Shown: one piece after another, positions 36,087 to 43,761 of the stretch
Numbering within the stretch: the stretch's first letter is position 1
Layout: each line of letters starts with the position of its first letter
NCBI RefSeq assembly: GCF_900197595.1
Contig: NZ_FZLO01000002.1
Span: 434,001-498,000 of the forward strand
Origin: Scatolibacter rhodanostii
GTDB lineage: Bacteria > Bacillota > Clostridia > Oscillospirales > Acutalibacteraceae
Direction: 5' to 3'
Length of the DNA: 64,000 nt
Notes under the pieces: model-generated
The model's database searches: none
Told to the model about the DNA's origin: nothing
The model's input: only the letters and a program-made list of their open reading frames with translations
Translations under genes and position numbers: made by a program

Positions 36087-36945
36087 GAAGATTTGGCATT
36101 GGGGCTATTTCTTGACACTACTGCCCATGTACCTTTTTACTATTATTTTCATATTAGGTCCCCTTGTCTATATGATTATTCTTAGTTTTCTAAAACGCGC
36201 TGAAACGTGGGGCGTCGTATGGGAATTTTCTCTACAAAATTATGCTGACATGTTTGACCCCGTCTATCTGAACACTTTCAAAGAATCTTTAAAATTAGCC
36301 GCCATTAGCACTCTCTTAGTTGCGGCAATCGGGTATCCTTGCGGCTATTTTATGGCAAAATTATCTGCAAGATGGCAAAAGATTTCTATGATGATTCTGA
36401 TGATTCCCTTTTGGACCAGCTCACTGATTCGCCTATATGGGTGGATTACTATTTTTACCGCTAATGGTGTATTGGATAAAGCTTTGATGACTTTGCACGT
36501 GACCGATTCTCCTCTGCGCCTGCTTTATACCTATCCTGCTGTTGTCGGGGGAATGGTCTATACACTTTTGCCTTTCATGATATTTTCGGTGTATTCCAGC
36601 GCCGAGAAACTGGATTTCACTCTGGTTGAAGCGGCACGTGATTTAGGTGCTAATGCAGCAAAAGCTTTTCTGACCATTTCATTCAAGCTCACTCTACCCG
36701 GACTGCTTTCAGGTGTCATCTTGACATTCGTTCCTTCTATGGGGCTTTTCTTTATCGCCGATATTTTAGGTGGAAATAAAGTAGTGTTGATTGGTGTCGT
36801 TATTCAAGAACAGCTCATGAAAGTACATAACTGGCCTTTTGCTGCGGCACTTTCTGTGGCATTAATGATATTAACCAGCCTTATGATTTTTATCTATCGA
36901 AAAATTTCTAAGGTAAAAGAGTTAGAGGGTTTAGGTTCCTTTTAA
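36073..36945 (+). CDS. potB: Spermidine/putrescine ABC transporter permease
   Basis: 290-residue permease with six predicted helices, coupling loop EAARDLGANAAKAFLTISF and PotB-like segments IPFWTSSLIRLYGWITIF and VLIGVVIQEQLM. ATG 36073 lies inside the potA coding region behind GCGAGG. In all normal loci potC (second permease) and potD (binding protein) follow, but here the frame ends in 650 bases of non-coding DNA. Without PotC and PotD from elsewhere the importer would be incomplete. Confidence 0.87.
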   Translation: MKNHKKIWHWGYFLTLLPMYLFTIIFILGPLVYMIILSFLKRAETWGVVWEFSLQNYADMFDPVYLNTFKESLKLAAISTLLVAAIGYPCGYFMAKLSARWQKISMMILMIPFWTSSLIRLYGWITIFTANGVLDKALMTLHVTDSPLRLLYTYPAVVGGMVYTLLPFMIFSVYSSAEKLDFTLVEAARDLGANAAKAFLTISFKLTLPGLLSGVILTFVPSMGLFFIADILGGNKVVLIGVVIQEQLMKVHNWPFAAALSVALMILTSLMIFIYRKISKVKELEGLGSF

Positions 36946-37543
36946 ATTATTTTCTTGCGCATCTGCAATTTTTATCTACCCCTCACGCTGCTTTATCTAA
37001 AACTCTATTGAACAACGTCAAATTCACTTTTTAAAATTAAGACGAGAAAGAGCGGCCGATAATGATCAGCCGCTCTTTCTCGTGTACTTATACTTTGAAA
37101 ATAAATAGGTGTGTTGTAATCTAATTTAAGGGGAAACCACATCATAACGATAGAAAAAATTGGTTTCCATAACTTTGTACGATATAGTATAACACTGCCC
37201 TGTTTAAATTGCAACATTCAAATATTGAATAAAGAAATATGATATGTTTTGCATAAATTTTCATTATTAAATCTAAAATAAACATTCATTTTATATAGAC
37301 AACTTGCAGTAATTTTCTTTAATTATGTGCAAAAAACTATAACTTATACCTTTAAAACTACCATCTATAGTAAGAAAAGTTTTCTATCAGTTATATTATC
37401 TTTTCATTCCATACCTTTTTTTCATAACCCTAAATGTTTTAAATTGTGAGTCAAAATAAAAAATATGTATATAGTTTTTTATTCGACAAATTATGATAAT
37501 AACAGTACAAATAAATTTTCCTGATTAAATTGCCTTAGAAGGC
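36946..37543. other. Non-coding stretch where potCD would be expected
   Basis: About 600 A+T-rich bases. The first 80 translate into a short hydrophobic stretch (FYLPLTLLYLKLY) before a stop, conceivably the decayed start of a permease gene, but too short to call. After the hairpin at 37042-37083 nothing is recognisable up to the tRNA promoter. Confidence 0.4.
37042..37083. terminator. Strong hairpin after potB
   Basis: 15-bp perfect G+C-rich stem ACGAGAAAGAGCGGC with its complement and a twelve-base loop. T-tracts are poor on both sides. It most likely ends the potAB transcript. Confidence 0.55.
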
Positions 37544-37572
37544 TTGACACTTTCCATTCGGTACGTTATAAT
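37544..37572 (+). promoter_or_regulatory. Promoter of tRNA-Pro
   Basis: Consensus TTGACA (37544-37549), 17 bases, consensus TATAAT (37567-37572), about 25 bases before the tRNA. Confidence 0.88.
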
Positions 37573-37596
37573 AACTAAGCACAAAAATGAATAAAT

Positions 37597-37673
37597 CGAG
37601 GCGTAGCTCAGTTTGGTAGAGTGCTTGGTTTGGGACCAAGATGCCGCAGGTTCGAATCCTGTCGCCTCGACCA
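37597..37673 (+). tRNA. tRNA-Pro (anticodon TGG)
   Basis: 77-base cloverleaf with CCA encoded. Acceptor CGAGGCG pairs with CGCCTCG; D arm GTAGCTCAGTTTGGTAGAG; anticodon arm CTTGG-TTTGGGA-CCAAG gives anticodon TGG, reading CCA/CCG and other proline codons; T arm has GGTTCGAATCC. It stands alone with its own promoter and terminator. Confidence 0.97.
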
Positions 37674-37678
37674 ATTAG

Positions 37679-37714
37679 CCCACAATTCTTAGTAAAATTG
37701 CTAAGAATTGTGGG
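37679..37714 (+). terminator. Terminator of tRNA-Pro
   Basis: 14-bp perfect stem CCCACAATTCTTAG/CTAAGAATTGTGGG, eight-base loop, then ATTTTGTTTG. Confidence 0.82.
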
Positions 37715-37851
37715 ATTTTGTTTGTCTGCATACAAATCGAATAAATGGTTTGAAAGGCAAAAATAGTTTTACAAAAAGGTGTTCTTCTCACTACTCTCGG
37801 CTATTTGTCATAATAGGCAGGGAATTCATGTGGTAACCTTTAATAGAGAAG

Positions 37852-37880
37852 TTGAGAAATCTCTGTATTTTATTGATAAT
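37852..37880 (+). promoter_or_regulatory. Promoter of the formate/nitrite-type transporter gene
   Basis: TTGAGA (37852-37857), 17 bases, GATAAT (37875-37880), about 40 bases before the start codon. Confidence 0.55.
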
Positions 37881-37926
37881 TCAAGTTATGATAAACGACG
37901 GATTTCTATGACGAAAGGGGTATAAT

Positions 37927-38547
37927 GTGTTAAATAAATGGATTAAATCAATTTGGGGTGGGGCTCTTGTGAGCCTTGGAGCAGTGGTTTACCTCTCAGT
38001 AGAAAACCACATTGTCGGAGCACTATTATTTTGTGTAGGCCTTTTTACTATCTATACCTTTGGCTTATACTTATATACAGGCAAAGTTTGCCTTATTCCA
38101 GAGAACCCTCCATCTTTTCTGGGAGAATTAGCTTTAATCTACTCTGGAAATTTAGTGGGTGCTGTTGGTATGGGGTATCTTTTGCGTGCTACTAAACTTG
38201 TGCATTTGTCAGAAGTTACCACATCACTAGTAACAGCAAAACTTGCTGATTCTCCCTTTAGTGTTTTTATAATGGCAGTGTTGTGTGGCTTAATGATGGC
38301 CATTGCCGTACTGGGATTTACCTCCATTGAAGACAGCGTAGGCAAGCACCTTGCTTTGATTATGCCTGTCATGGTGTTTTTGCTTGCAGGCTTTGAACAT
38401 AGCATTGCTAATTTTTTCTACATATCAATGGCAAATCTGTGGAGTCTCAAAGCTGTTCTGTACAGCCTTATTTATGCATTAGGTAACATGGCAGGCGGTG
38501 TTCTTCTTCCTCTTACCACAAAAAATCTGCGTGAAAGTCATTCATAA
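37927..38547 (+). CDS. Short formate/nitrite transporter (FNT) family protein
   Basis: 206-residue channel-like membrane protein with six predicted helices. Family marks: LYTGK after the second helix, GNLVGAVGMGYLL, and the late GFEHSIANFFYISM, the strongest FNT signature. About 60-70 residues shorter than FocA/NirC, mostly at the N-terminus and in loops; short FNT proteins occur in Clostridia. The start is GTG 37927 behind CGAAAGGGG, because the overlapping ATG leads to an immediate stop. Likely moves small monovalent anions (formate, nitrite, acetate or hydrosulfide). Monocistronic. Confidence 0.85.
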   Translation: MLNKWIKSIWGGALVSLGAVVYLSVENHIVGALLFCVGLFTIYTFGLYLYTGKVCLIPENPPSFLGELALIYSGNLVGAVGMGYLLRATKLVHLSEVTTSLVTAKLADSPFSVFIMAVLCGLMMAIAVLGFTSIEDSVGKHLALIMPVMVFLLAGFEHSIANFFYISMANLWSLKAVLYSLIYALGNMAGGVLLPLTTKNLRESHS

Positions 38548-38620
38548 CTTTAGTACAATATTTAAGAATTTTGCTAGGCACCAGAATGTTCTATTTTAAT
38601 CACCAATTTTATGATATAAA

Positions 38621-38692
38621 CTCTCCTACCTAGTCCTCGGTTTTGCCGTCAAGCAAATGTTAAACCGTGTGGCGACACAACGTTAAGGAGAG
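38621..38692. other. Unassigned inverted-repeat RNA-like segment
   Basis: CTCTCCT (38621-38627) pairs with AGGAGAG (38686-38692). Inside are two smaller hairpins: CGG-TTTTG-CCG and GTGT-GGCG-ACAC. Together they would form a closed multi-branch structure. It lies between the FNT gene and the thiamine promoter. No T-tract follows and I recognise no known RNA class. It may be a degenerate terminator or a structured RNA on either strand. Confidence 0.3.
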
Positions 38693-38775
38693 ACAAATAG
38701 TATCATTTTTATAGCTGATGTCTTACTAAAAGATATTGTCAAAAATCAATTGTAAACCTAATTTCGCCATTTTTC

Positions 38776-38804
38776 TTGCGTTTTCAGTGTGAGTAGCGTA
38801 TAAT
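38776..38804 (+). promoter_or_regulatory. Promoter of the thiamine salvage operon
   Basis: TTGCGT (38776-38781), 17 bases, TATAAT (38799-38804). Transcription should start about ten bases before the first TPP riboswitch. Confidence 0.75.
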
Positions 38805-38812
38805 GTCTACCT

Positions 38813-38897
38813 GTGGGGAGCTTGTGTGACAGGCTGAGAGGAAGTTTTTAGACTTCGACCCTAGAACCTGATGCGGATAATGCCGCCGTAGGGAATC
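38813..38897 (+). promoter_or_regulatory. TPP riboswitch 1 (THI element)
   Basis: Complete thiamine pyrophosphate aptamer: GGGGAGC, GGCTGAGAGG, a variable hairpin, CGACCCTAGAACCTGATG, GCGGATAATGCCGC and closing GTAGGGA. These are the conserved pyrimidine-sensing (CTGAGA) and pyrophosphate-sensing (CCTGAT...GGATAATGCC) segments. Its own terminator follows. First of two tandem copies controlling the thi operon; TPP binding should switch it off. Confidence 0.96.
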
Positions 38898-38912
38898 TAT
38901 ACTGATTCTTTC

Positions 38913-38942
38913 GGAGATACCGCATGGGTATCTCCTTTTTTT
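38913..38942 (+). terminator. Terminator of TPP riboswitch 1
   Basis: GGAGATACC/GGTATCTCC stem followed by seven Ts, positioned as an expression platform. Confidence 0.88.
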
Positions 38943-38967
38943 GTTCCTAGCTATATGAAAATTAAAA

Positions 38968-39052
38968 ACGGGGAGCTTGTGTGACAGGCTGAGAGGAAGT
39001 TTTCAAACTTCGACCCTAGAACCTGATGCGGATAATGCCGCCGTAGGGAGTC
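38968..39052 (+). promoter_or_regulatory. TPP riboswitch 2 (THI element)
   Basis: Second complete aptamer, identical to the first over nearly all of its ~80 bases; differences sit in the variable hairpin loop and just after the closing GTAGGGA. The flanking terminators are also similar, so the whole ~155-base aptamer-plus-terminator unit was duplicated. In series the two would give tighter, steeper repression by TPP than one. Confidence 0.96.
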
Positions 39053-39068
39053 GTCTTTTGATTCTTTC

Positions 39069-39099
39069 GGAGATACCGCATAAGGTGTCTCCGTTTTTT
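39069..39099 (+). terminator. Terminator of TPP riboswitch 2
   Basis: GGAGATACC/GGTGTCTCC stem (one G-U pair) then GTTTTTT. Confidence 0.88.
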
Positions 39100-39120
39100 A
39101 TTGCTTTTTTGAAAGGATGT

Positions 39121-39260
39121 GATGACGGCATTCACGGTGAAACCGTGGTGGACAAGGGGGAGCGCCCTATGTTCTCTATAACAGCGATGGGAAGCCGTGT
39201 TCCGGCGTGAGAGGAGACCAAAAAGTCTCGACCGAATTCCTGAGCCAACTTTTGCTCAGT
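39121..39260 (+). ncRNA. Unassigned structured leader segment before thiW
   Basis: A 140-base G+C-richer stretch with five short hairpins in a row: CACGG/CCGTG (39133-39147), GCCG/CGGC (39194-39206), GAGAC/GTCTC (39214-39229), CTGAGC/GCTCAG (39240-39259) and an AGGG/CCCT pairing near 39155-39169. Part of it (GGGAAGCC...GGCGTGAGAGGA...CTCGACC...CCTGA) echoes the order of TPP aptamer elements, but GGATAATGCC is absent. It may be a decayed third THI element or another RNA. No gene fits here. Confidence 0.45.
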
Positions 39261-39324
39261 TTATCAAAAGAAGAACGACGCTGTTTTTGCCGTTTTCTCT
39301 ACCCAAATTAAAGGAGATTGTCTC

Positions 39325-39867
39325 ATGAAAAAAGTGAACATTCAAAAACTATCAATCGCAGGAATTTTATGTGCCGTCGCTATTGTTGGCAGCCTGTTTT
39401 CTTTTCCCGTTTTTGGAAGCAAATGTGCCCCTGTACCGCACATGGTTAACATTCTCTGCGCCGTCCTACTAGGCCCGAGTTATGGTGTTGCAGTTGCCTT
39501 CGGCGCCAGTTTAATCCGAAACCTGCTTGGTCTTGGCAGTCTAATGGCTTTTCCGGGCAGCATGTTTGGTGCTCTTCTCTGCGGTTTGGTCTACTGGAAA
39601 GGCAAAAGAATTTTCCCAACGTTGCTGGCAGAAGTATTCGGCACTGCGGTTTTAGGCGGTCTATGTGCTTATCCCATCGCTATTTTCTTTATGGGACGGT
39701 CCGCAGGTGATTTAGCGTTTTATGCCTACATCATTCCTTTCTTAATTTCAACCGCTGTTGGCTCAATTTTATCGGGAATTATCGTCTTTTCCCTGAACAA
39801 ATCAGAGATTCTCTCCACGATTCAATCTCGCCTGGATTCATCTGCTTATCGCAAGAAAGGAAACTAA
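39325..39867 (+). CDS. thiW: ECF transporter S component ThiW
   Basis: 180-residue membrane substrate-binding (S) subunit of an energy-coupling-factor importer, with about six helices. ThiW proteins are found in TPP-riboswitch operons and are predicted to import the thiazole precursor (hydroxyethylthiazole). Supporting segments: FSFPVFGSKCAPVPHMVNIL near the N-terminus and FGASLIRNLLGLGSLMAFPGSMFGALLCG in the centre. AAAGGAGATTG precedes ATG 39325. No ECF ATPase or T subunit is here; a shared module elsewhere is expected. thiM follows after 3 bases, which supports a thiazole substrate. Confidence 0.92.
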   Translation: MKKVNIQKLSIAGILCAVAIVGSLFSFPVFGSKCAPVPHMVNILCAVLLGPSYGVAVAFGASLIRNLLGLGSLMAFPGSMFGALLCGLVYWKGKRIFPTLLAEVFGTAVLGGLCAYPIAIFFMGRSAGDLAFYAYIIPFLISTAVGSILSGIIVFSLNKSEILSTIQSRLDSSAYRKKGN

Positions 39868-39870
39868 ATT

Positions 39871-40692
39871 ATGTTAAACGAAATGCTCACCAACTTACGA
39901 AATCAAGCGCCGCTGATTCACAATATTATCAACTATGTCACTGTGAATGATTGCGCCAACATTCTTTTGGCATGCGGCGGTTCTCCTATTATGGCAGATG
40001 ACCTTGATGAAGTGGTGGAAATCACCTCACTTTGTGGCGGTCTAACCATTAATATTGGCACGCTGAATCAGCGTACTATTCCTGCCATGCTTGCCGCTGG
40101 ACAAAAAGCAAATGAATTGAGCCACCCTATAGTTCTCGACCCTGTGGGAGCAGGCGCTTCTGCGCTGCGCACCAGCACTGCTCTCATGCTGCTTGAGAAA
40201 ATCCAGTTTGCGGTGATTCGGGGCAATATCTCCGAAATCAAGGTTCTTGCCAACGGCAATGGAACAACCAAAGGTGTAGATGCGGATTTGGCTGACCAAG
40301 TCACCGAAGAAAACTTGGAACAGGCTGTCAGCTTTGCCAAAGCATTTGCCAAGAAAACAGGTTCTGTCATTGCTATTACGGGAAAAATCGACATTGTCGC
40401 CGATTCAAATATCGCCTACTGCATTCGCAATGGTCATGCCGATATGAGCAAAATTACGGGTACAGGTTGTCAGCTTTCTGCCATGACAGCCGCCTACGTG
40501 ACTGCCAACCCTAATCACCCGTTAGAAGCTGCTACCGCTTCTGTCTGCGCTATGGGTATTTGCGGCGAAAAGGCAAGACAACGCATGACAACACTTGATG
40601 GCAACTCTAGCTACCGAAACTATATTATTGATGCCATTTATAATCTATCCCCCGATGAATTAGAAGAAGGAGCGAACTATGAAGTGCAATAA
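39871..40692 (+). CDS. thiM: Hydroxyethylthiazole kinase
   Basis: 273-residue ribokinase-like salvage enzyme that phosphorylates 4-methyl-5-(2-hydroxyethyl)thiazole. Landmarks: PLIHNIINYVTVNDCAN and GGSPIMADDLDEV at the N-terminus (substrate pocket), VLDPVGAGASALRT, and the catalytic GTGCQLSAM near residue 205. Follows thiW directly and overlaps thiE by 14 bases, so the three are coupled. Length is typical. Confidence 0.96.
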   Translation: MLNEMLTNLRNQAPLIHNIINYVTVNDCANILLACGGSPIMADDLDEVVEITSLCGGLTINIGTLNQRTIPAMLAAGQKANELSHPIVLDPVGAGASALRTSTALMLLEKIQFAVIRGNISEIKVLANGNGTTKGVDADLADQVTEENLEQAVSFAKAFAKKTGSVIAITGKIDIVADSNIAYCIRNGHADMSKITGTGCQLSAMTAAYVTANPNHPLEAATASVCAMGICGEKARQRMTTLDGNSSYRNYIIDAIYNLSPDELEEGANYEVQ

Positions 40693-41320
40693 AAACACAA
40701 TGCTGCTCTATGCCGTAACCGACAGAGCTTGGGTAGGAAAGCTCAGCCTATATGAGCAGGTCAAACAAGCCCTACAAAATGGTGCTACTTGTATTCAGCT
40801 CAGAGAAAAAGATTTAGATGAGCATACCTTTTTGGCAGAAGCCATTGAACTTGCCAAACTTTGCAAACAACACCATGTACCGTTCATTATTAATGATAAT
40901 GTAGAGATTGCCATTGCGTGCGATGCAGACGGTATTCATGTGGGACAAGAAGATATGCTTGCCTCTGATGTGCGTGCCCGTGTGGGCGAAAACATGATAA
41001 TCGGCGTTTCTGCCCACACCGTTGAAGAAGCCTTGTGTGCCGTCAAAAGTGGAGCAGACTACCTTGGGCTTGGTGCTGTTTTTTCTACCTCTACCAAAAC
41101 AGATGTAAACTTAATGTCTTATGAAACCCTTAAAGACATATGCAGTGCTGTTTCTGTTCCCACTGTCGCAATCGGCGGCATTTCGAAGGAAAATATTTTA
41201 CAGCTTTCAGGCAGCGGTGTAGACGGTGCCGCCGTGGTTTCTGCTATTTTTGGGGCAGAAAATCCGGGTGAAGCAACAGCAGAGTTATTAACGCTTGCAA
41301 AAGAAATGGTACAAGCCTGA
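40679..41320 (+). CDS. thiE: Thiamine-phosphate synthase
   Basis: 213-residue TIM-barrel enzyme that joins HMP pyrophosphate and thiazole phosphate to thiamine phosphate. Motifs: IQLREKDLDEH (pyrophosphate binding), FIINDNVEIA, GIHVGQEDM, LGLGAVFSTSTKTD and VAIGGIS at the final phosphate-binding loop. Starts within the end of thiM behind GAAGAAGGAGCG. A 207-base non-coding gap separates it from thiD. Confidence 0.96.
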   Translation: MKCNKNTMLLYAVTDRAWVGKLSLYEQVKQALQNGATCIQLREKDLDEHTFLAEAIELAKLCKQHHVPFIINDNVEIAIACDADGIHVGQEDMLASDVRARVGENMIIGVSAHTVEEALCAVKSGADYLGLGAVFSTSTKTDVNLMSYETLKDICSAVSVPTVAIGGISKENILQLSGSGVDGAAVVSAIFGAENPGEATAELLTLAKEMVQA

Positions 41321-41452
41321 AAATCCACTTTGCTATTCACAATATTTTAAATTTAGCCCAATTTTTTACATTTTTGGTTTCACAGGCAAAATGCCTTGAA
41401 ATAGCGGCAGACCGGGGGCACCACTCTTTGTCGCTTTATAAAAATAGTGTTA

Positions 41453-41506
41453 AGGGATATCTGAAAAAGCAAAATTCTTTTTAAATTGGGTTTTCAGATA
41501 TGCCCT
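41453..41506 (+). repeat. Intercistronic hairpin between thiE and thiD
   Basis: AGGG-ATATCTGAAAA pairs with TTTTCAGATAT-G-CCCT (11 bp perfect plus three G-C pairs beyond a bulge), a 23-base loop between. It is not followed by a T-tract and ends five bases before the thiD AAAGGAG site, so it may set thiD translation or protect the upstream mRNA. Confidence 0.5.
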
Positions 41507-41527
41507 ATATGAAAGGAGTTCTTTACT

Positions 41528-42325
41528 ATGAGAACAGCATTATCAATCGCTGGAACTGATTCCAGCGGAGGCGCCGGCATACAAGCTGACATCAAGACCA
41601 TGACCGCCAACGGCGTATACGCCATGAGCGCCATCACGGTCTTGACTGCCCAGAACACAACCGGCGTACAAGGGATTTTTGAAATCCCAGCAGAATTTCT
41701 TGCTCAGCAAATTGACAGTGTTTTTACAGACATTCGTCCTGATGCCGTCAAGATTGGCATGGTATCTTCCGCTCCACTCATCAAAGTGATTGCAGAAAAG
41801 CTCAAGCAATATCAAGCGGTGAATATCGTAGTTGACCCCGTTATGGTGGCAACCAGCGGCTCTCGACTGATAAACGAAGATGCCATTGATGCTTTAAAAG
41901 ACTATCTGCTGCCGTTGGCCACACTGTTAACGCCCAACATTCCCGAAGCAGAGGAGCTTTCAGGAATGCAAGCAAAAAGCAATGAAGATATGCTCATGAT
42001 TGCCAAATACATCAGTGAAACTTATCACTGTGCTGTGTTATGCAAGGGCGGCCACAACCTCAATGACGCCAACGATCTTCTATATCAAAATGGAAGCCAT
42101 CATTGGTTCAAAGGAAAGCGAATTGAAAATCCCAACACACATGGCACAGGCTGTACGCTTTCCAGTGCCATTGCCTCTAACTTGGCAAAGGGATACGATT
42201 TAGAAACTGCCGTAGAGAAAGCGAAGGCTTATATCTCGGGAGCTTTGGGAGCTATGCTCAATTTGGGTGCAGGCTCTGGCCCTATGAACCACGCTTTCAC
42301 GATGACAAGCGAATTTTCGCTTTGA
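41528..42325 (+). CDS. thiD: Hydroxymethylpyrimidine/phosphomethylpyrimidine kinase
   Basis: 265-residue ribokinase-fold enzyme making HMP pyrophosphate in two phosphorylations. N-terminal AGTDSSGGAGIQADIKTM, central VKIGMVSS and VVDPVMVATSG, and the C-terminal anion-hole motif GTGCTLSSAIA with its catalytic region are all present. AAAGGAG precedes ATG 41528. Nine bases before tenA. Confidence 0.96.
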   Translation: MRTALSIAGTDSSGGAGIQADIKTMTANGVYAMSAITVLTAQNTTGVQGIFEIPAEFLAQQIDSVFTDIRPDAVKIGMVSSAPLIKVIAEKLKQYQAVNIVVDPVMVATSGSRLINEDAIDALKDYLLPLATLLTPNIPEAEELSGMQAKSNEDMLMIAKYISETYHCAVLCKGGHNLNDANDLLYQNGSHHWFKGKRIENPNTHGTGCTLSSAIASNLAKGYDLETAVEKAKAYISGALGAMLNLGAGSGPMNHAFTMTSEFSL

Positions 42326-42334
42326 GGTACAGGC

Positions 42335-43015
42335 ATGAATACGAAAACAACGAAGCGTCTGCTTGATGCTTCGAAAGAAATATGGGAATCCTATCACAAT
42401 CATCCTTTTATTCAAGGAATTGCAGACGGAAGTCTGCCACAAGAAAAGTTTCAATACTATATGATACAAGATTATCTCTATCTACTTGACTATGCCAAGG
42501 TTTTTGCTGTCGGCACGGCCAAGTCACAAAACGAAAAAGTCATGCGCCTGTTTGCCAGCTATGTCTCGCAAATTTTAGACGGCGAAATGGATATTCATAA
42601 AAATTATATGAAACGGCTTGGGATATCTTTAGAGGAAGCCGAACACACCTCCCAAGCAATGGATAATCTTTCTTACACCTCGTATATGCTTCGAGTTGCC
42701 TATGAAAGTGGTGCAGGCGAAATTGCGGCAGCGATTCTCTCCTGTGCCCTGAGTTATGAAGTCATCGCCAAAGAAATGCTTCAAACCTTTCCCTCTTGCA
42801 CCAATCACCCTTTTTATGGTGAATGGGTGCGTGGCTATGCTGACCCGGAATATGCCAATGCCAATAAAAAGTTGATTGCTTTGCTGGAACAGCTCACTGC
42901 TGATTATTCCGAAAAGCAGCTGCAACGGTTGGAGGAAATCTTTATCAACTGTTCACGGTATGAAGCAGCCTTTTGGGATATGTCCTGGGAAATGAGAGAA
43001 ATAGGCCTATGCTGA
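42335..43015 (+). CDS. tenA: TenA-family aminopyrimidine aminohydrolase
   Basis: 226-residue all-helical enzyme (thiaminase II family) that hydrolyses aminopyrimidine breakdown products of thiamine to HMP. Typical segments: FQYYMIQDYLYLLDYAKVFA near residue 45 and LSCALSYEVIAKEML near 145, the latter carrying the expected active-site Cys. Its partner transporter ThiXYZ imports formylaminopyrimidine-type precursors, which fits the genes directly downstream. Overlaps thiZ by 7 bases. Confidence 0.93.
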   Translation: MNTKTTKRLLDASKEIWESYHNHPFIQGIADGSLPQEKFQYYMIQDYLYLLDYAKVFAVGTAKSQNEKVMRLFASYVSQILDGEMDIHKNYMKRLGISLEEAEHTSQAMDNLSYTSYMLRVAYESGAGEIAAAILSCALSYEVIAKEMLQTFPSCTNHPFYGEWVRGYADPEYANANKKLIALLEQLTADYSEKQLQRLEEIFINCSRYEAAFWDMSWEMREIGLC

Positions 43016-43761
43016 CTTTCCAAGATGTAAGCTTTCAATACAAAACAGAAGATTCCCCTCTTATTAACCATCTCTCCTTTTCTATAAATAAGGGGGAGTT
43101 TGTATCTATCATTGGTCCGTCGGGCTGTGGAAAAAGTACCATTTTTCGCCTGGTGAATGGACTTTTGAAATCAGCCGGCGGTGAGATTTTCGTCGATAAA
43201 ACAAACATCAAGAGCCAAAAACACTATTGCGGCTATATGCCTCAACAAGATATGTTGTTTCCATGGCGCTCTGTAGCAGAAAATGTACGATTGCCGCTTG
43301 AGATTCAAGGCGATTTATCCAATCCAGAGATGGATTTACGTGCCAATCAAGCTTTAATAGCTGTTGGCTTGGAGGAATGGGGGGAAAAATCACCCCAAGA
43401 ACTTTCCGGCGGTATGCGCCAAAGGGCCGCTTTTGCTCGAACGCTGCTCACAGGCTCAGACCTTTTATTATTAGACGAACCCTTTTCAGCTTTGGATTAT
43501 TTAACTCGACTAACCATGAGAGAATGGCTGTTAAAACAGTGGGAACAAGAGCGTAAAACGGTCCTTTTCATTACCCATGACGTAGAAGAAGCTCTGTTCC
43601 TTTCTAACCGAATATTAGTGGCGCAGAATGCACCCATTACGCATCTACAGTCCTTTGACGTTCCCTCCGGATATCCCCGCTCTATGCAAACCCTTCAACA
43701 GCCAGAAATGTTTGCCTTAAAAGAACAGTTAATTTCTATGCTTAGGAGGGACAAGCTATGA
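43009..43761 (+). CDS. thiZ: Pyrimidine precursor ABC transporter ATP-binding protein
   Basis: 250-residue ABC ATPase of the SsuB/TauB/ThiZ group: Walker A GPSGCGKST, Q-loop GYMPQQDMLFPW, signature LSGGMRQRAAFARTL, Walker B LLLLDEPFSALD, and HDVEEA. The short ATG 43009 start (LTFQDVSFQY) is typical and overlaps the tenA stop; the open frame extends further upstream but into tenA. Next to thiX by a 4-base overlap. Confidence 0.9.
   Translation: MLTFQDVSFQYKTEDSPLINHLSFSINKGEFVSIIGPSGCGKSTIFRLVNGLLKSAGGEIFVDKTNIKSQKHYCGYMPQQDMLFPWRSVAENVRLPLEIQGDLSNPEMDLRANQALIAVGLEEWGEKSPQELSGGMRQRAAFARTLLTGSDLLLLDEPFSALDYLTRLTMREWLLKQWEQERKTVLFITHDVEEALFLSNRILVAQNAPITHLQSFDVPSGYPRSMQTLQQPEMFALKEQLISMLRRDKL

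Noticed and set aside
37535-37735. 66-codon minus-strand frame
   Set aside because: Runs across the tRNA-Pro gene and its terminator; not coding.
38977-39210. 77-codon frame in the thiamine leader
   Set aside because: Lies on the second TPP aptamer and terminator, so it is RNA structure, not protein.
39121-39260. Third intact TPP riboswitch
   Set aside because: The GGATAATGCC segment needed to bind the pyrophosphate is missing, so I list it only as an unassigned structured segment.
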